The notes under the pieces were generated by a model. That model was given only the letters and a program-made list of their open reading frames with translations. It was not told where the DNA came from and made no database searches. From positions 1-60,035 of the forward strand of contig NZ_AUUU01000033.1 of assembly GCF_002760435.1 (NCBI RefSeq): DNA of 60,035 nt. The letters are read 5' to 3'. This stretch comes from Clostridium sp. LS. GTDB lineage: Bacteria; Bacillota; Clostridia; Clostridiales; Clostridiaceae. This document shows, in pieces, positions 10,507-19,546 of this stretch; position 1 is the first letter of the stretch, and every line of letters starts with the position of its first letter. A program made the translations under genes and the position numbers.

Positions 10507-11511
10507 TAAATTTTTAACAGTATCTTTTATTACAATTTTTCCACTTACAACTCTTCGTGCTGGCTTGTAGTCAACTTTGTATATTTTTTTGACTATAGCT
10601 TCTACAGCCGTTTCAGCCATCGTTTTCATATCCACCTCAAAAGTTGTAATACCTAAATCAGATAGCTCTGTCATCAAATAATTATCAAATCCAACTACAG
10701 AAACATCTTCTGGTATACGATACCCTTTATCCTGTAATTTTTTAATTAACAGATACGCTACTGAATCGCAATTACATGCAAAGGCGCTTGGCATTTTTTC
10801 TGGCAGATCAAAATTTAATTCCTTCTTACCAACTTCTCTATCTGCAATATACATATTAGACGAATATTCAATATTATTTTCAAGCAAAGCTTTAGCAAAA
10901 CCTAAAAAACGGTCTTGAATACTACTAGTTGCATGGGGATTACCTACAAAAATAATATCTTTATGCCCCATCTCAATTAAATAATCTGTTAATAAATACA
11001 TTCCATAATAATTGTCAGAAGTCACTGTGTCATAGTCGCTATGCTTATCATATGTATCTAGCAATACTAAAGGAACATCTCCAAGATTGTTAAGATATTC
11101 GATATACTCTTTCCTTAACTCTCCCATAACAATTATTCCATCTATTTTACTATCTTGTATCATCCTCGGGATCACTCTATTATTTTCATCATCTTTGCTT
11201 ATAATTTCCATAATTCCGTAATATGATTTTTTTGTTAGTGCATTTAGTACGTTTTGATACAATTCCCAATAAAAGGAATGATACATTTCAACATAACCTT
11301 CGGGAATTAATACCCCTATATTATAAGTATAGCCATCTCGTAAAGACCTCGCTATGGAATTTTGACGATATCCCATTTCAGCTGCTACTTTCTTTATCTT
11401 ATCTCTTAGTTCATCACTTACTCCCTCTTTATCAGAAAGAGCTTTAGAAACTGTTACTTTACTTACGTTTAAAACTTCAGCAATATCAGCAAGTTTAATT
11501 GCTTTTGCCAT
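10495..11511 (-). CDS. LacI-family transcriptional regulator
   Basis: DNA-binding repressor of 338 aa. The N terminus is a LacI helix-turn-helix (IKLADIAEVLNVSKVTVSKA, then ALSDKEGVS and GYRQNSIARSLR), followed by a periplasmic-binding-protein-like sugar domain (IGVLIPEGY, DGIIVMGELR, VSVVGFDNYLMTELSDLGITT). The ATG at 11511 is favoured because AGAAGGG lies 10 nt upstream; another ATG nine bases earlier is only 1 nt from that site. It lies next to the GH130/ABC operon. Two palindromes of the type LacI proteins bind are found at 16211-16223 and 18449-18462, so the transport operon and the ATPase gene are its likely targets. Confidence 0.92.
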   Translation of the reverse strand: MAKAIKLADIAEVLNVSKVTVSKALSDKEGVSDELRDKIKKVAAEMGYRQNSIARSLRDGYTYNIGVLIPEGYVEMYHSFYWELYQNVLNALTKKSYYGIMEIISKDDENNRVIPRMIQDSKIDGIIVMGELRKEYIEYLNNLGDVPLVLLDTYDKHSDYDTVTSDNYYGMYLLTDYLIEMGHKDIIFVGNPHATSSIQDRFLGFAKALLENNIEYSSNMYIADREVGKKELNFDLPEKMPSAFACNCDSVAYLLIKKLQDKGYRIPEDVSVVGFDNYLMTELSDLGITTFEVDMKTMAETAVEAIVKKIYKVDYKPARRVVSGKIVIKDTVKNLKKN

Positions 11512-11858
11512 ATTATTCATTCCCTTCTTGTTATACGTAAATCAATGATAGATGCTATGTTTAAGTTCAATAATTATAATAACACAATATGTTACTAGAA
11601 TGCATTAATATTTAGATTAAACTAAGCTTATCGTTTGAAATTTGTAAGTTTAAACAACTATAATTTAAAAAATAACTATTTTCATTGCATAATATTACAT
11701 CTCTATTAATAATTATATAATAAAAAGCCGTATTTTGCTATAAATTATACCTCAAAAGAGTTTGAAATTTTAGCTAAAATACAGCTTAATAAATTTGCCT
11801 TTATTATATCAAACTTTTATATATTAAGGTTAACGATTAGCTAACATACATTAATATA
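11512..11858. other. Gap between lacI and GH130
   Basis: This 347-bp AT-rich stretch holds the lacI upstream region and the GH130 operon terminator (11720-11792). Near 11827-11843 there is a partial operator-like sequence (GGTTAACGATTAGCTAAC). I see no coding sequence. The partial operator lies upstream of the terminator with respect to lacI, so its role is unclear. Confidence 0.5.
11720..11792 (-). terminator. Terminator of the mannoside uptake/GH130 operon
   Basis: A long imperfect stem pairs 11771-11787 with 11725-11740 (core GTATTTTGCTA / TAGCTAAAATAC plus AAGC/GCTT). On the minus strand it ends in GGCTTTTTATT. It lies about 70 bp after the GH130 stop codon. Confidence 0.75.
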
Positions 11859-12875
11859 CTATAGTCTTCCCTCTTCGCTATCTATAGCTCCAAGTTCATT
11901 ATGTTCTTTTATAAACTTTACAGTTTCATCAATTGTAGTATATGCTAAGCCTACATAAGTATCTGCAGCACCATAATAGATAGCAATTCTACCTGTTTCA
12001 GCATCAGTTAATGCTGCACATGGAAAAATAACATTTGCCACAAATCCACGTTCTTCATACCATTCTTCTGGTGTTAACATTATACTACCCGCTCTATACA
12101 ATACTTTTGATGGACAATCTTTATCTAAGATTGCAGCACTCATAGAATAAACAAGACCATTACAAGTTCCTGTAACACCATGATAGAACATTAACCATCC
12201 TTCATCAGTTTCAATTGGTGCAGGTCCACAGCCAATCTTTATTGATTGCCACCATCCAGATCCACCTTTTTGCATTACTATTCTATGTTCACCCCAATAT
12301 TTTAAATCAGGACTTTTACTTAAGAAAACATCTCCAAATGGAGTATGTCCATTATCACTAGGTCTAGATAGCATAAGGAATTTCCCATCAATTTTCTTAG
12401 GGAACAGAACTCCATTACGGTTAAATGGCAGGAATGGATTTTCTAATCTTGTAAATGTTTTAAAATCTGTTGTCTTAGCCAATCCAATTGCAGCCCCGTC
12501 AAAATCCCCACACCAAATTATATAATATGTGTCTTCAATTTTTAATAATCTTGGATCGTATGCATAAAGTGGTTGATAATCTTTACCATCTTCATCCACA
12601 AATTTTATTTTTTCTTTTTCAAATTCCCAATTAATAGCATCCTTACTATGTCCTAAATAAATATGTGGTCTTCCATTTATAGTTTCACCACGAAATACTC
12701 CTATAAATTCATCTCCATAAGGCATAACTGCACTATTAAATATTCTTGCTACCCCTTCTACAGGATTTCTCCCTATAACTGGGTTTTCAGTATGTCTCCA
12801 TATTGGCCCATTAAAATTAGCTGGCTTTTCTTGCCATGGAATGTTGGGTAAGTTTGCACCTAAAATTTTACTCAT
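11859..12875 (-). CDS. GH130 beta-1,4-mannoside phosphorylase (probably subfamily 2, mannooligosaccharide)
   Basis: Phosphorylase of 338 aa from family GH130, a five-bladed beta-propeller that splits beta-mannosides with phosphate to give mannose 1-phosphate. Typical features are FNSAVMPYGDEFIGVFRGE, YAYDPRLLKIEDTYYIIWCGD, GWWQSIKIGCGPAPIETDEGWLMFYHG and AIYYGAADTYVGLAYTTID. The length and the N-terminal style fit subfamily 2 (mannooligosaccharide phosphorylase) better than the longer subfamily 1 enzymes that act on mannosylglucose, but this is a judgement. It is the last gene of the binding protein - permease - permease operon, and AAAGGTG precedes its ATG. No epimerase or subfamily 1 partner is seen here. 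Confidence 0.88.
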   Translation of the reverse strand: MSKILGANLPNIPWQEKPANFNGPIWRHTENPVIGRNPVEGVARIFNSAVMPYGDEFIGVFRGETINGRPHIYLGHSKDAINWEFEKEKIKFVDEDGKDYQPLYAYDPRLLKIEDTYYIIWCGDFDGAAIGLAKTTDFKTFTRLENPFLPFNRNGVLFPKKIDGKFLMLSRPSDNGHTPFGDVFLSKSPDLKYWGEHRIVMQKGGSGWWQSIKIGCGPAPIETDEGWLMFYHGVTGTCNGLVYSMSAAILDKDCPSKVLYRAGSIMLTPEEWYEERGFVANVIFPCAALTDAETGRIAIYYGAADTYVGLAYTTIDETVKFIKEHNELGAIDSEEGRL

Positions 12876-12956
12876 ATAAATTCACCTTTCCAAAGAAATA
12901 TCTAATAAAATATATAATTCTATAATATTTCTTACTGCATATTTTTATTATTAATG

Positions 12957-12974
12957 CTAAATTAATTAATTTAG
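12957..12974. repeat. 18-bp perfect palindrome between permease and GH130
   Basis: CTAAATTAATTAATTTAG is a perfect palindrome in the 136-bp spacer before GH130. It has no T-run on either side. It could be an mRNA hairpin or a protein site. Confidence 0.4.
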
Positions 12975-13011
12975 TTTTAAATATTGTCAATCTTATTACG
13001 ATAGTTTTTAA

Positions 13012-13860
13012 TTACTCTTTTACCGACCCTGATACTAATCCGCTATAAATATGCTTTTGCAATGTAGTAAATACAACGAAGGTTGGAATCATAATAAGAA
13101 CTATACCAGCACATATTATTTCCCAATGAGCACCAAACGGCCCTTTAAACTTAAATAATGTTGTTGAAAGCGTTAATAAGTCTGAATTTGGCGTATATAA
13201 AAATGGAGTATAAAAATCGTTATAAACACCAACACCTTTTGTAATCATAACTGTTACAATTGCTGGAGAGAGTAACGGAAGAATAATTTTATAATAAATT
13301 TGAAAATAATTTGCACCATCAATGATTGCAGATTCATCTAACGAAACTGAAATATTCTCTAAGAATTGTAGGAAAATATATATAGTCATTATATCTGTAC
13401 CACAATATAAAATAATTGGTGCTAATCTAGTATTGAATAAACCTAATGCATGTACTATTTGGAATGTTGCAACTTGTGTTGCTATTCCTGGAATCATTAC
13501 TGCAACCAAGAATAATCCATTTATAAATTTACTGAATTTTGTCTTAAATCTGCTAAATATATATGCAGCCATAGATCCAGTAAGTATAGAACCTATTAGT
13601 GAGAATACTAACACAATTAATGTATTCTTAAAACCATTAATCATATTTCCTTTATCAAATACTTGTTTAAAATTATCAAGATTCATAAAAGACTTCGGTA
13701 ATGCTAATGGACTTGTTGTAGTATATTCAGCTCCTGTCTTAAAGGCTGTAAAAAATACACTTAAAAGAGGAATGATAAATACTAGTACAAAAAATATTAA
13801 GACAGCGTATTTAATTACTTCATAAACTAGTTCTTTTCCGCTCATTTTTTTTGCTTTCAT
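13012..13860 (-). CDS. Sugar ABC transporter permease, second subunit (MalG type)
   Basis: Inner-membrane permease of 282 aa with six predicted membrane helices and the EAA-type loop (DESAIIDGANYFQIYYKIILP). It belongs to the carbohydrate uptake type 1 MalG/AraQ group. It starts 4 nt after the stop of the first permease, with AAAGGA inside that gene's end. With the other permease and the lipoprotein it should import manno-oligosaccharides; the substrate is inferred from the adjacent GH130. Confidence 0.93.
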   Translation of the reverse strand: MKAKKMSGKELVYEVIKYAVLIFFVLVFIIPLLSVFFTAFKTGAEYTTTSPLALPKSFMNLDNFKQVFDKGNMINGFKNTLIVLVFSLIGSILTGSMAAYIFSRFKTKFSKFINGLFLVAVMIPGIATQVATFQIVHALGLFNTRLAPIILYCGTDIMTIYIFLQFLENISVSLDESAIIDGANYFQIYYKIILPLLSPAIVTVMITKGVGVYNDFYTPFLYTPNSDLLTLSTTLFKFKGPFGAHWEIICAGIVLIMIPTFVVFTTLQKHIYSGLVSGSVKE

Positions 13861-13864
13861 ACGC

Positions 13865-14809
13865 TTACATTCCTTTCTTTTTCATAACTGCATTTTGTAT
13901 GCTAGTGATAATTATACACATTGCCAATAATACCATTGCCATTGCTGAAGCAAGTCCAACTCTATGATTTTGGAATGCATATTGTACAGTTTGAATTATG
14001 AAAGTCATACTTCCATTTCCGCCACCAGTCATAATATATGGTGTTTCAAATGCAGATAATGCTCCAGTAAGAGATAAGAATAATTGTAATCCTAGAATGG
14101 TTGAAATACCTGGTATTATTATATATCTTAATTGTTGTAATTTATTAGCTCCATCAACTCTAGCAGCTTCTAAAATGTCTGATGAAATAGAAGCCATTGC
14201 AGCTGAGAACATTACAATATTATATCCAATGTATCTCCATACTGAAACAAAAGCTAATGATATATTAATGATGCCTTGATCTTGTAACCAGTAGTGTATA
14301 AATCCTCCTAATCCAAGCATTTTTAGTACAGTATCTAAAGTACTATCAGGTTGGAAGAAAAATACGAATACAAAACTTATAGCAACACTATTTATTAATG
14401 ACGGGAAGAAATATACCCCTTTAAATAAATTTGAGAATTTACATCCAAAAGAAACTAGATATGCGATTATAATACCTAATCCAATTTGAATAAAGGATGC
14501 AACGAAGTAGTAAAAACTCACAAATAATGGTGTGAAATATTTTACGTCACTCATTATAAGCTTATAATTTTTTAGACCTACAAAATCTTTAGTTTTAGTA
14601 ATACCATCCCAGTCAGTGAAGCTATATCCTGCCATCGCTATTGCTGGTAAATAGGTAAATACAATCAATAAAGTTACTGGTACCATTAGAAATAAAACTG
14701 AAATTATAATCTTCTGTTTATTGTAAGGTAAGGAAGAGAAACTAAGTTTATTCTTTGAATTATTAGTGCCAGCTGCTACTTGTGTATTTGTTTCAGCATT
14801 TGTTATCAT
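13865..14809 (-). CDS. Sugar ABC transporter permease, first subunit (MalF type)
   Basis: Permease of 314 aa with six predicted membrane helices (first at about 34-56) and the EAA loop LEAARVDGANKLQQLRYIIIP. It is the MalF/UgpA-type partner of the next gene. An AGGAGTG site lies before the ATG. A stem-loop between the binding-protein gene and this one (14836-14872) probably lowers its expression relative to the binding protein. Confidence 0.93.
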   Translation of the reverse strand: MITNAETNTQVAAGTNNSKNKLSFSSLPYNKQKIIISVLFLMVPVTLLIVFTYLPAIAMAGYSFTDWDGITKTKDFVGLKNYKLIMSDVKYFTPLFVSFYYFVASFIQIGLGIIIAYLVSFGCKFSNLFKGVYFFPSLINSVAISFVFVFFFQPDSTLDTVLKMLGLGGFIHYWLQDQGIINISLAFVSVWRYIGYNIVMFSAAMASISSDILEAARVDGANKLQQLRYIIIPGISTILGLQLFLSLTGALSAFETPYIMTGGGNGSMTFIIQTVQYAFQNHRVGLASAMAMVLLAMCIIITSIQNAVMKKKGM

Positions 14810-14835
14810 ATTAACACTCCTTTACTCTTAATTTG

Positions 14836-14872
14836 AAAAGGCGATATCTATACACAATTAATATCGCCTTTT
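14836..14872 (-). terminator. Intercistronic stem-loop between binding protein and permease genes
   Basis: A perfect 12-bp stem (AAAAGGCGATAT with its complement, 14836-14847 and 14861-14872) has only four T at its 3' side on the minus strand. This looks like a leaky terminator or 3' protecting hairpin, the usual way to make more binding protein than permease. Confidence 0.75.
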
Positions 14873-14895
14873 AACAATCAAACAATTACATAAAA

Positions 14896-16182
14896 CTATT
14901 TACCTATAGAGCCTACTCCAGTAGCCCAACTCTTATTTAATGAAGCCATATAATCATCAAAACTTTGCTTACCGTTACCTAATCCGATTTCTATAACAGT
15001 CTTAACCCATTTACTATCATTAAGGTTAATTAATGATTCTTTTTGTACTTTATCTAAATCAGTAGCCATTTGTGTAGTACCAGCTTTTTGTTGAACTAAT
15101 GTTGCACCTGCTCCTGCTAAGAAGTCTGGTAATTTTGCTCCTACAAGAGAAGAAACCATGTCGGAATCGTTTGGATATTTTTCTACGAAGTATTTTACAA
15201 ATTCTTTAGCAATATCTTTATTTTTGCTATGAACATTTACGCCCATCATATAATCTGGTGCAATTTGCATAATTTGTTTTCCATCGTGTGATATAGGCGC
15301 TGCCATAAATTTGATATCTTCAGGTGTTTTAGATTTAGCCTTCATTTGACCTACTGCCCATGATCCTAAAGCCATTATACCTATTTTACCATCAGCCATC
15401 ATTTGCTTTGAAGTTTCCCAGTCTGTTGTCATAGGATCTTGTTCAACTAATTTATTAGCAACAGCATCATTTAACATCTTTAATGTTGTATAAAGAGGTT
15501 GCCCTTGTCCAAATATATTTTTGTCATAAATCATTTTATTTGGATAATCTACATCACCTGATGCGTTAACTAGTTGTGCTGCTGTCCAGTTAGTTAATGC
15601 CCAGTCATCTTTATAGTTAGTATATAAAGGAATTGCAGATGTCTTTTCTTTTATAGCTTTTAAATCAGCCATAAATTCTTCTGGTGTTGTTGGAGTTTTT
15701 GTAATTCCAGCTTCTTTAAAAACCTTTTCATTGTAAAGAAAACCATTAGCGTTAGCTCCAGTTGCTAATCCATAAACAGTTCCATCTACATCTGCATTAT
15801 CAAGGAAATCATATTTGCCTTTAAGTTCATCTCTAGTTCCCATTGGCTCATAATAATCTTTATATTGATTTTTAGTTATGTTTGCAGGAAGCATTAAAAC
15901 GTCACCATAGTCTTCTGTTCCCATTCTAGTATTCATTGTATTTTGGTAATCATTTAATGCTTCAAAATTAACTGTTACTCCAGGATGTTGTGATTCAAAT
16001 TCTGCTTTATATTTCTTGAATACATCATCCATATCTGTTCTATGTGTTAAAACTGTAATAGTCCCACCTGATTTTCCATCGCTTTTTCCTGATGTACTAG
16101 TGCTGCTGCTACCACAACCAGTTAATGATCCAATAGCTACTGCACTTGCTAGTAATAATGCTAACTGTCTACGTATTTTCAT
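14896..16182 (-). CDS. Sugar-binding lipoprotein of ABC transporter
   Basis: Extracellular solute-binding protein, family 1, 428 aa. The N terminus has a lipoprotein signal with lipobox LTGC at about residues 20-23, followed by a Ser/Gly/Lys-rich linker. The mature part has typical features (ITVLTHRTDMDD, KWVKTVIEIGLGNG). It would capture oligosaccharides at the cell surface and pass them to the two permeases downstream. GAGGGG precedes the ATG, and a promoter with an overlapping operator lies at 16211-16259. Confidence 0.93.
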   Translation of the reverse strand: MKIRRQLALLLASAVAIGSLTGCGSSSTSTSGKSDGKSGGTITVLTHRTDMDDVFKKYKAEFESQHPGVTVNFEALNDYQNTMNTRMGTEDYGDVLMLPANITKNQYKDYYEPMGTRDELKGKYDFLDNADVDGTVYGLATGANANGFLYNEKVFKEAGITKTPTTPEEFMADLKAIKEKTSAIPLYTNYKDDWALTNWTAAQLVNASGDVDYPNKMIYDKNIFGQGQPLYTTLKMLNDAVANKLVEQDPMTTDWETSKQMMADGKIGIMALGSWAVGQMKAKSKTPEDIKFMAAPISHDGKQIMQIAPDYMMGVNVHSKNKDIAKEFVKYFVEKYPNDSDMVSSLVGAKLPDFLAGAGATLVQQKAGTTQMATDLDKVQKESLINLNDSKWVKTVIEIGLGNGKQSFDDYMASLNKSWATGVGSIGK

Positions 16183-16210
16183 TTTTCATACCCCTCTTCT
16201 TAAATTTTAA

Positions 16211-16223
16211 GTTAACGTTTAAC
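16211..16223. promoter_or_regulatory. Putative LacI operator at the transport operon start site
   Basis: GTTAACGTTTAAC is a CG-centred near-palindrome beginning about 8 nt downstream of the -10 box of the binding-protein promoter, where a bound repressor would block initiation. The core TTAACGTT is shared with the site at 18449-18462. Binding by the LacI protein encoded at 10495-11511 is inferred. Confidence 0.7.
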
Positions 16224-16230
16224 CATCTTT

Positions 16231-16259
16231 AGTATATCTCTTTATTAAATCGTTGTCAA
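16231..16259 (-). promoter_or_regulatory. Promoter of the mannoside transport operon
   Basis: On the minus strand TTGACA (16254-16259) and TATACT (16231-16236) are separated by 17 nt, a near-consensus SigA promoter. Transcription should start near 16224, just inside the operator. Confidence 0.82.
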
Positions 16260-16310
16260 TAATTTTTGATATGTTTTTTACAAAAAATATCATATTTTTT
16301 TAGATATATG

Positions 16311-17015
16311 TCATGTCATATCGCTTCCATTTTTATTATTTGAAACCGTTATTATATGCTTCTTTATTCCATGCCAAGCACAAAAACTGCTTAAAAAACT
16401 CACAAATGAAAATGTACAAAAAAATATAATTGGTATAGTGAATGGAAGAAATATAATACTTGCTTCAATTAATGCCATGCATAATATTAATGTTAGAAAC
16501 GAGTATTTAATATATGCAAGGCTTAATAAGAACGAATTCCTAATTATCGTCCTTAGGGGCAAATCAATGCTTACGCTCATTGGGTATATGTATATCAACC
16601 AAATACCTATTAGTGTACCTACTATAATCAAAATTGAAATTATTATATTATAAATTAACGCTTCTGCTGCAATACAAAATGCCAACACCTTCCCAAGCAG
16701 GGCTAATAATATGATTGATAAGATCCAAATAAGAAAAGATGATTTCCAATTCTTCTTAAAAGCCTCTTTAAAATCATAATATAAATCAGAAGGCTTATCT
16801 TGCACCATCTTCATTGTAACAGATGTCATAGCGCCAATAGCAGGGCCTATCGTAATAATAGGAATACAGCCGACTATAAAAATCAGATTTAATTTAATAA
16901 GTGATGTAAATTCACGTGCAAATACATCCCAAAATAAAGCTAATCCTTCTTTTGGAGGTGCATCCTTAGAAACTCCCGGTCCTTCCTTATTATAATTGAA
17001 TAAAAAAAATCTCAT
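16311..17015 (-). CDS. DUF624 (YesL-type) membrane protein
   Basis: Membrane protein of 234 aa with five or six predicted helices and the N-terminal pattern of the YesL/DUF624 family (ALFWDVFAREFTSLIKLNLI, then FIVGCIPIITIGPAIGAMTS). Family members are found beside carbohydrate ABC transporter genes in Firmicutes, but their function is not known. GGAG precedes the ATG. It lies upstream of the binding-protein gene, with a separate promoter and operator in between, so it is probably its own transcript. Confidence 0.85.
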   Translation of the reverse strand: MRFFLFNYNKEGPGVSKDAPPKEGLALFWDVFAREFTSLIKLNLIFIVGCIPIITIGPAIGAMTSVTMKMVQDKPSDLYYDFKEAFKKNWKSSFLIWILSIILLALLGKVLAFCIAAEALIYNIIISILIIVGTLIGIWLIYIYPMSVSIDLPLRTIIRNSFLLSLAYIKYSFLTLILCMALIEASIIFLPFTIPIIFFCTFSFVSFLSSFCAWHGIKKHIITVSNNKNGSDMT

Positions 17016-17275
17016 AATACATCTCCATGAATAAATAATTTGTCTACTTTTATTAACCAGTAACTCTATTTTTTAATTTTATCAACTAACTTTATATAGA
17101 TTAAAGCCATAATTTCGCTTAATATTATATCATTTATTTTAAGTTTTTTAACTAAAAAACTAATTAACTTTTGCAAAATTATGACTTTAACTTGAGTAAA
17201 TTGATATTAATCTACTATATTCATTTCTTTAGTTTATATTATATCCACAATCATTCCTTTTACTTATAAATTAAA

Positions 17276-18388
17276 TTAATTACAAATGGTTATTCCTGTT
17301 TCTTTATCAAATAAATGAATTTTATCTTCATCAATAGCTACCTTAATTGATTCTCCTGTCTCTAAAGTTGTATTAGCTGAAGCACGTAAAGTAATTTTTT
17401 TATCATCACAATTAACATGTAAATATACTTCTGCGCCCATTAACTCATTAAGAACTACTTTAGTAGTAATTACACTATCCTTATGATTTTCTAATGCTTC
17501 TTTCTCGATATATACATGTTCCGGCCTTATTCCAAGCACAACACTTTTTCCTACATATGATTCAAAAATTTCTTTCTCTCCCTTAAATTTAGGAATTAAA
17601 ATACTATAATTATTAAAGTTAACATAATATTTATTGTCTTTCTTTTCGATTTTAGAATCTATAAAATTCATTTGCGGTGATCCAATAAATCCAGCAACAA
17701 ACTGGTTACATGGCGTTTCGTATAACGCCATTGGTGTATCCATTTGTTGTATGTATCCGTCCTTCATAACTACAATTCTATCCCCCATAGTCATAGCCTC
17801 AATTTGGTCATGAGTAACGTATACGAATGTGATACCTAATCTTCTATGAAGCTTTGTTATCTCACCTCTCATTTCTGCACGAAGCTTTGCATCTAAATTG
17901 GAAAGAGGTTCATCCAAAAGAAATACAGACGGTTCGCGAACCATAGCTCGTCCTAAAGCTACACGTTGCCTTTGACCTCCTGAAAGTTCCTTAGGCTTAC
18001 GATTGAGTAAATGTTCAATATCTAATATTTTCGCAACTTCTCTAGTTCTTTTATCTATAAGTTTCTTATCAAATTTGCGCAAATTTAAGCCAAATCCAAT
18101 ATTTTTATATACTGTCATATGAGGATATAGCGCATAATTTTGGAATACCATAGATATATCTCTATCTTTTGGCGATACCTCATTAACTAATCTATCTCCA
18201 ATATATAATTCTCCACCACTTATATCCTCTAGGCCTGCAATCATTCTTAATGTGGTAGACTTTCCACACCCCGAAGGACCTACAAGAACAACAAATTCTC
18301 CATCATTAATTTCTAAATTCAATCCCTTTACAACGGTTACATTTCCGGGATAAATTTTCTCTATATTTTTCAGTGAAATACCAGCCAT
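17276..18388 (-). CDS. msmX: MsmX/UgpC-type sugar ABC transporter ATPase
   Basis: ATP-binding subunit of 370 aa that powers carbohydrate ABC importers and can serve several of them. Walker A is GPSGCGKSTT, the signature is LSGGQRQRVALGRA, Walker B is SVFLLDEPLSNLDA and the switch is VYVTHDQ. The C-terminal third is the MalK-like TOBE/OB region (VVLGIRPEHVYIE). The ATG at 18388 follows AGGAGG; the longer reading frame starts inside that site. It should energise the permease pair at 13012-14809, which lacks its own ATPase. A LacI-type operator lies 61 nt upstream of the start codon. Confidence 0.92.
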   Translation of the reverse strand: MAGISLKNIEKIYPGNVTVVKGLNLEINDGEFVVLVGPSGCGKSTTLRMIAGLEDISGGELYIGDRLVNEVSPKDRDISMVFQNYALYPHMTVYKNIGFGLNLRKFDKKLIDKRTREVAKILDIEHLLNRKPKELSGGQRQRVALGRAMVREPSVFLLDEPLSNLDAKLRAEMRGEITKLHRRLGITFVYVTHDQIEAMTMGDRIVVMKDGYIQQMDTPMALYETPCNQFVAGFIGSPQMNFIDSKIEKKDNKYYVNFNNYSILIPKFKGEKEIFESYVGKSVVLGIRPEHVYIEKEALENHKDSVITTKVVLNELMGAEVYLHVNCDDKKITLRASANTTLETGESIKVAIDEDKIHLFDKETGITICN

Positions 18389-18448
18389 ATTCTGCCTCCT
18401 CATTAACTTAATTGTTAATATAAACTTCTTAAATTATTTTATATTTTA

Positions 18449-18462
18449 GGTTAACGTTAATC
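18449..18462. promoter_or_regulatory. Putative LacI operator upstream of the ABC ATPase
   Basis: GGTTAACGTTAATC contains the perfect 10-bp palindrome TTAACGTTAA (18451-18460). It shares its core with the operator of the binding-protein promoter, which links the two transcripts in one regulon. Confidence 0.72.
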
Positions 18463-18476
18463 TTAATGATATATAT

Positions 18477-18505
18477 AATATATCATTGTTTTCTAATTCA
18501 TACAA
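18477..18505 (-). promoter_or_regulatory. Likely promoter of the ABC ATPase gene
   Basis: On the minus strand TTGTAT (18500-18505) and TATATT (18477-18482) are 17 nt apart. The operator lies just downstream, as at the binding-protein promoter. Confidence 0.55.
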
Positions 18506-18671
18506 GATTAAAAATAATAAATTCATAGTTTTTTGAATATTAATATGATATTTACTTTAAAAAGACCTTACTTTTTATATAATCATACTCCATTTTAAAC
18601 GTTTTCTCAATAGAAAATTAATTTTACCATGCGATTGCTATTATAAACGCCTTAGTACTTATTAAAAATAT

Positions 18672-18722
18672 AAACTATGCATATATAATAGTGAAATACT
18701 ATCCTTATATATGCATAGTTTT
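18672..18722 (-). terminator. Hairpin after the GH28 remnant
   Basis: A stem of about 16 bp (AACTATGCATATATAA and its complement) encloses a 16-nt loop. On the minus strand TATATTTTTAA follows, so it probably once ended the GH28 transcript. Confidence 0.6.
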
Positions 18723-18784
18723 CTCAAAAAAACTTAATTTTCTTCTTATTCTTTACTAAATATAATACATATAATATTAAAACT

Positions 18785-19546
18785 CTAATTTCTAAAGGAA
18801 AGCCCTTCAGAGTTTGTTATATCCCATGGCTCCTTTATACTATTCTCAAATATTACATTTTTAAATGTACTATCTGTCATAAAGTCTATTTTAGCTGACT
18901 TTGTATTTTTAAATGATACATTTTCAAAGTGTATGTTAGTCTGAGGGGAATTTTTTAATCCTATTACAAAGATAGCATTACCTTTGGCTCCGTCAATACT
19001 ACAATTTGAAACAAATATATGTTTAAATTGTGGCAAATGCAATGCCGGCTTAAATGTGCCTGTTGCGGTGCTATTAGAATAATTTGATGTAAATACAAAT
19101 CGTTCTCCCTCGCCATCTGTTATATTTTTGAGGGCCGAGTCCCTAAATATAATATTTTTCGCACCTCCCCCAATTTCTGGAGCTGTTTTACAGCGCAGAC
19201 CTGAAGCCGTTCCATTCATGATATTATCTTCTGCTAATATATTCTCTATCCATGCTGCTGTATTACTTTCTGCTACAATCGCACCATGTCCGCGACCAAA
19301 GTAATTATCAAATGTCCACACATCAGTTACAGGACTACGATTTTTTTCAGCATCTGCTCCTTTTCCGGCTGTGAAGTTTACATCATCATCGCCTGTATCA
19401 AAAACACTATTCATTACAATTAATCCTTTAGAATCAAAATCAATTCCATCTGCATTGTTACAGTCAAATGTTTTAATTAAGATACCATTTAGCACTACAT
19501 TGCCGCATCCACTACTAACTAACCAATAAAAAATAAAAAAGAGAAT
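18785..19546 (-). pseudogene. 5'-truncated GH28 polygalacturonase/pectinase
   Basis: C-terminal part of a family 28 pectinase. The right-handed beta-helix signature is clear: NADGIDFDS, DTGDDDVNF with the catalytic Asp pair, GRGHGAIVAES and TASGLRCKT. About half of a normal GH28 protein is missing at the N terminus. The frame is open back to a stop at 19547 and reads homologous-looking sequence (SSGCGNVVLNGILIKTF) with no good start codon or ribosome binding site; the first GTG is at 19495. The break falls at the terminator of the tyrA operon, as though a deletion joined the two. It is probably not functional. Confidence 0.82.

Larger units (their letters stand above)
18389..18784. other. Regulatory gap upstream of the ATPase gene
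   Basis: This 396-bp gap holds the ATPase promoter and operator near 18449-18505 and the hairpin after the GH28 remnant (18672-18722). The rest is AT-rich and I see no coding sequence in it. Confidence 0.6.

Noticed and set aside
13322..13825. 167-aa plus-strand ORF inside the permease gene
   Set aside because: It is antisense to a clear ABC permease with membrane helices and shows no domain or ribosome binding site; a shadow frame.
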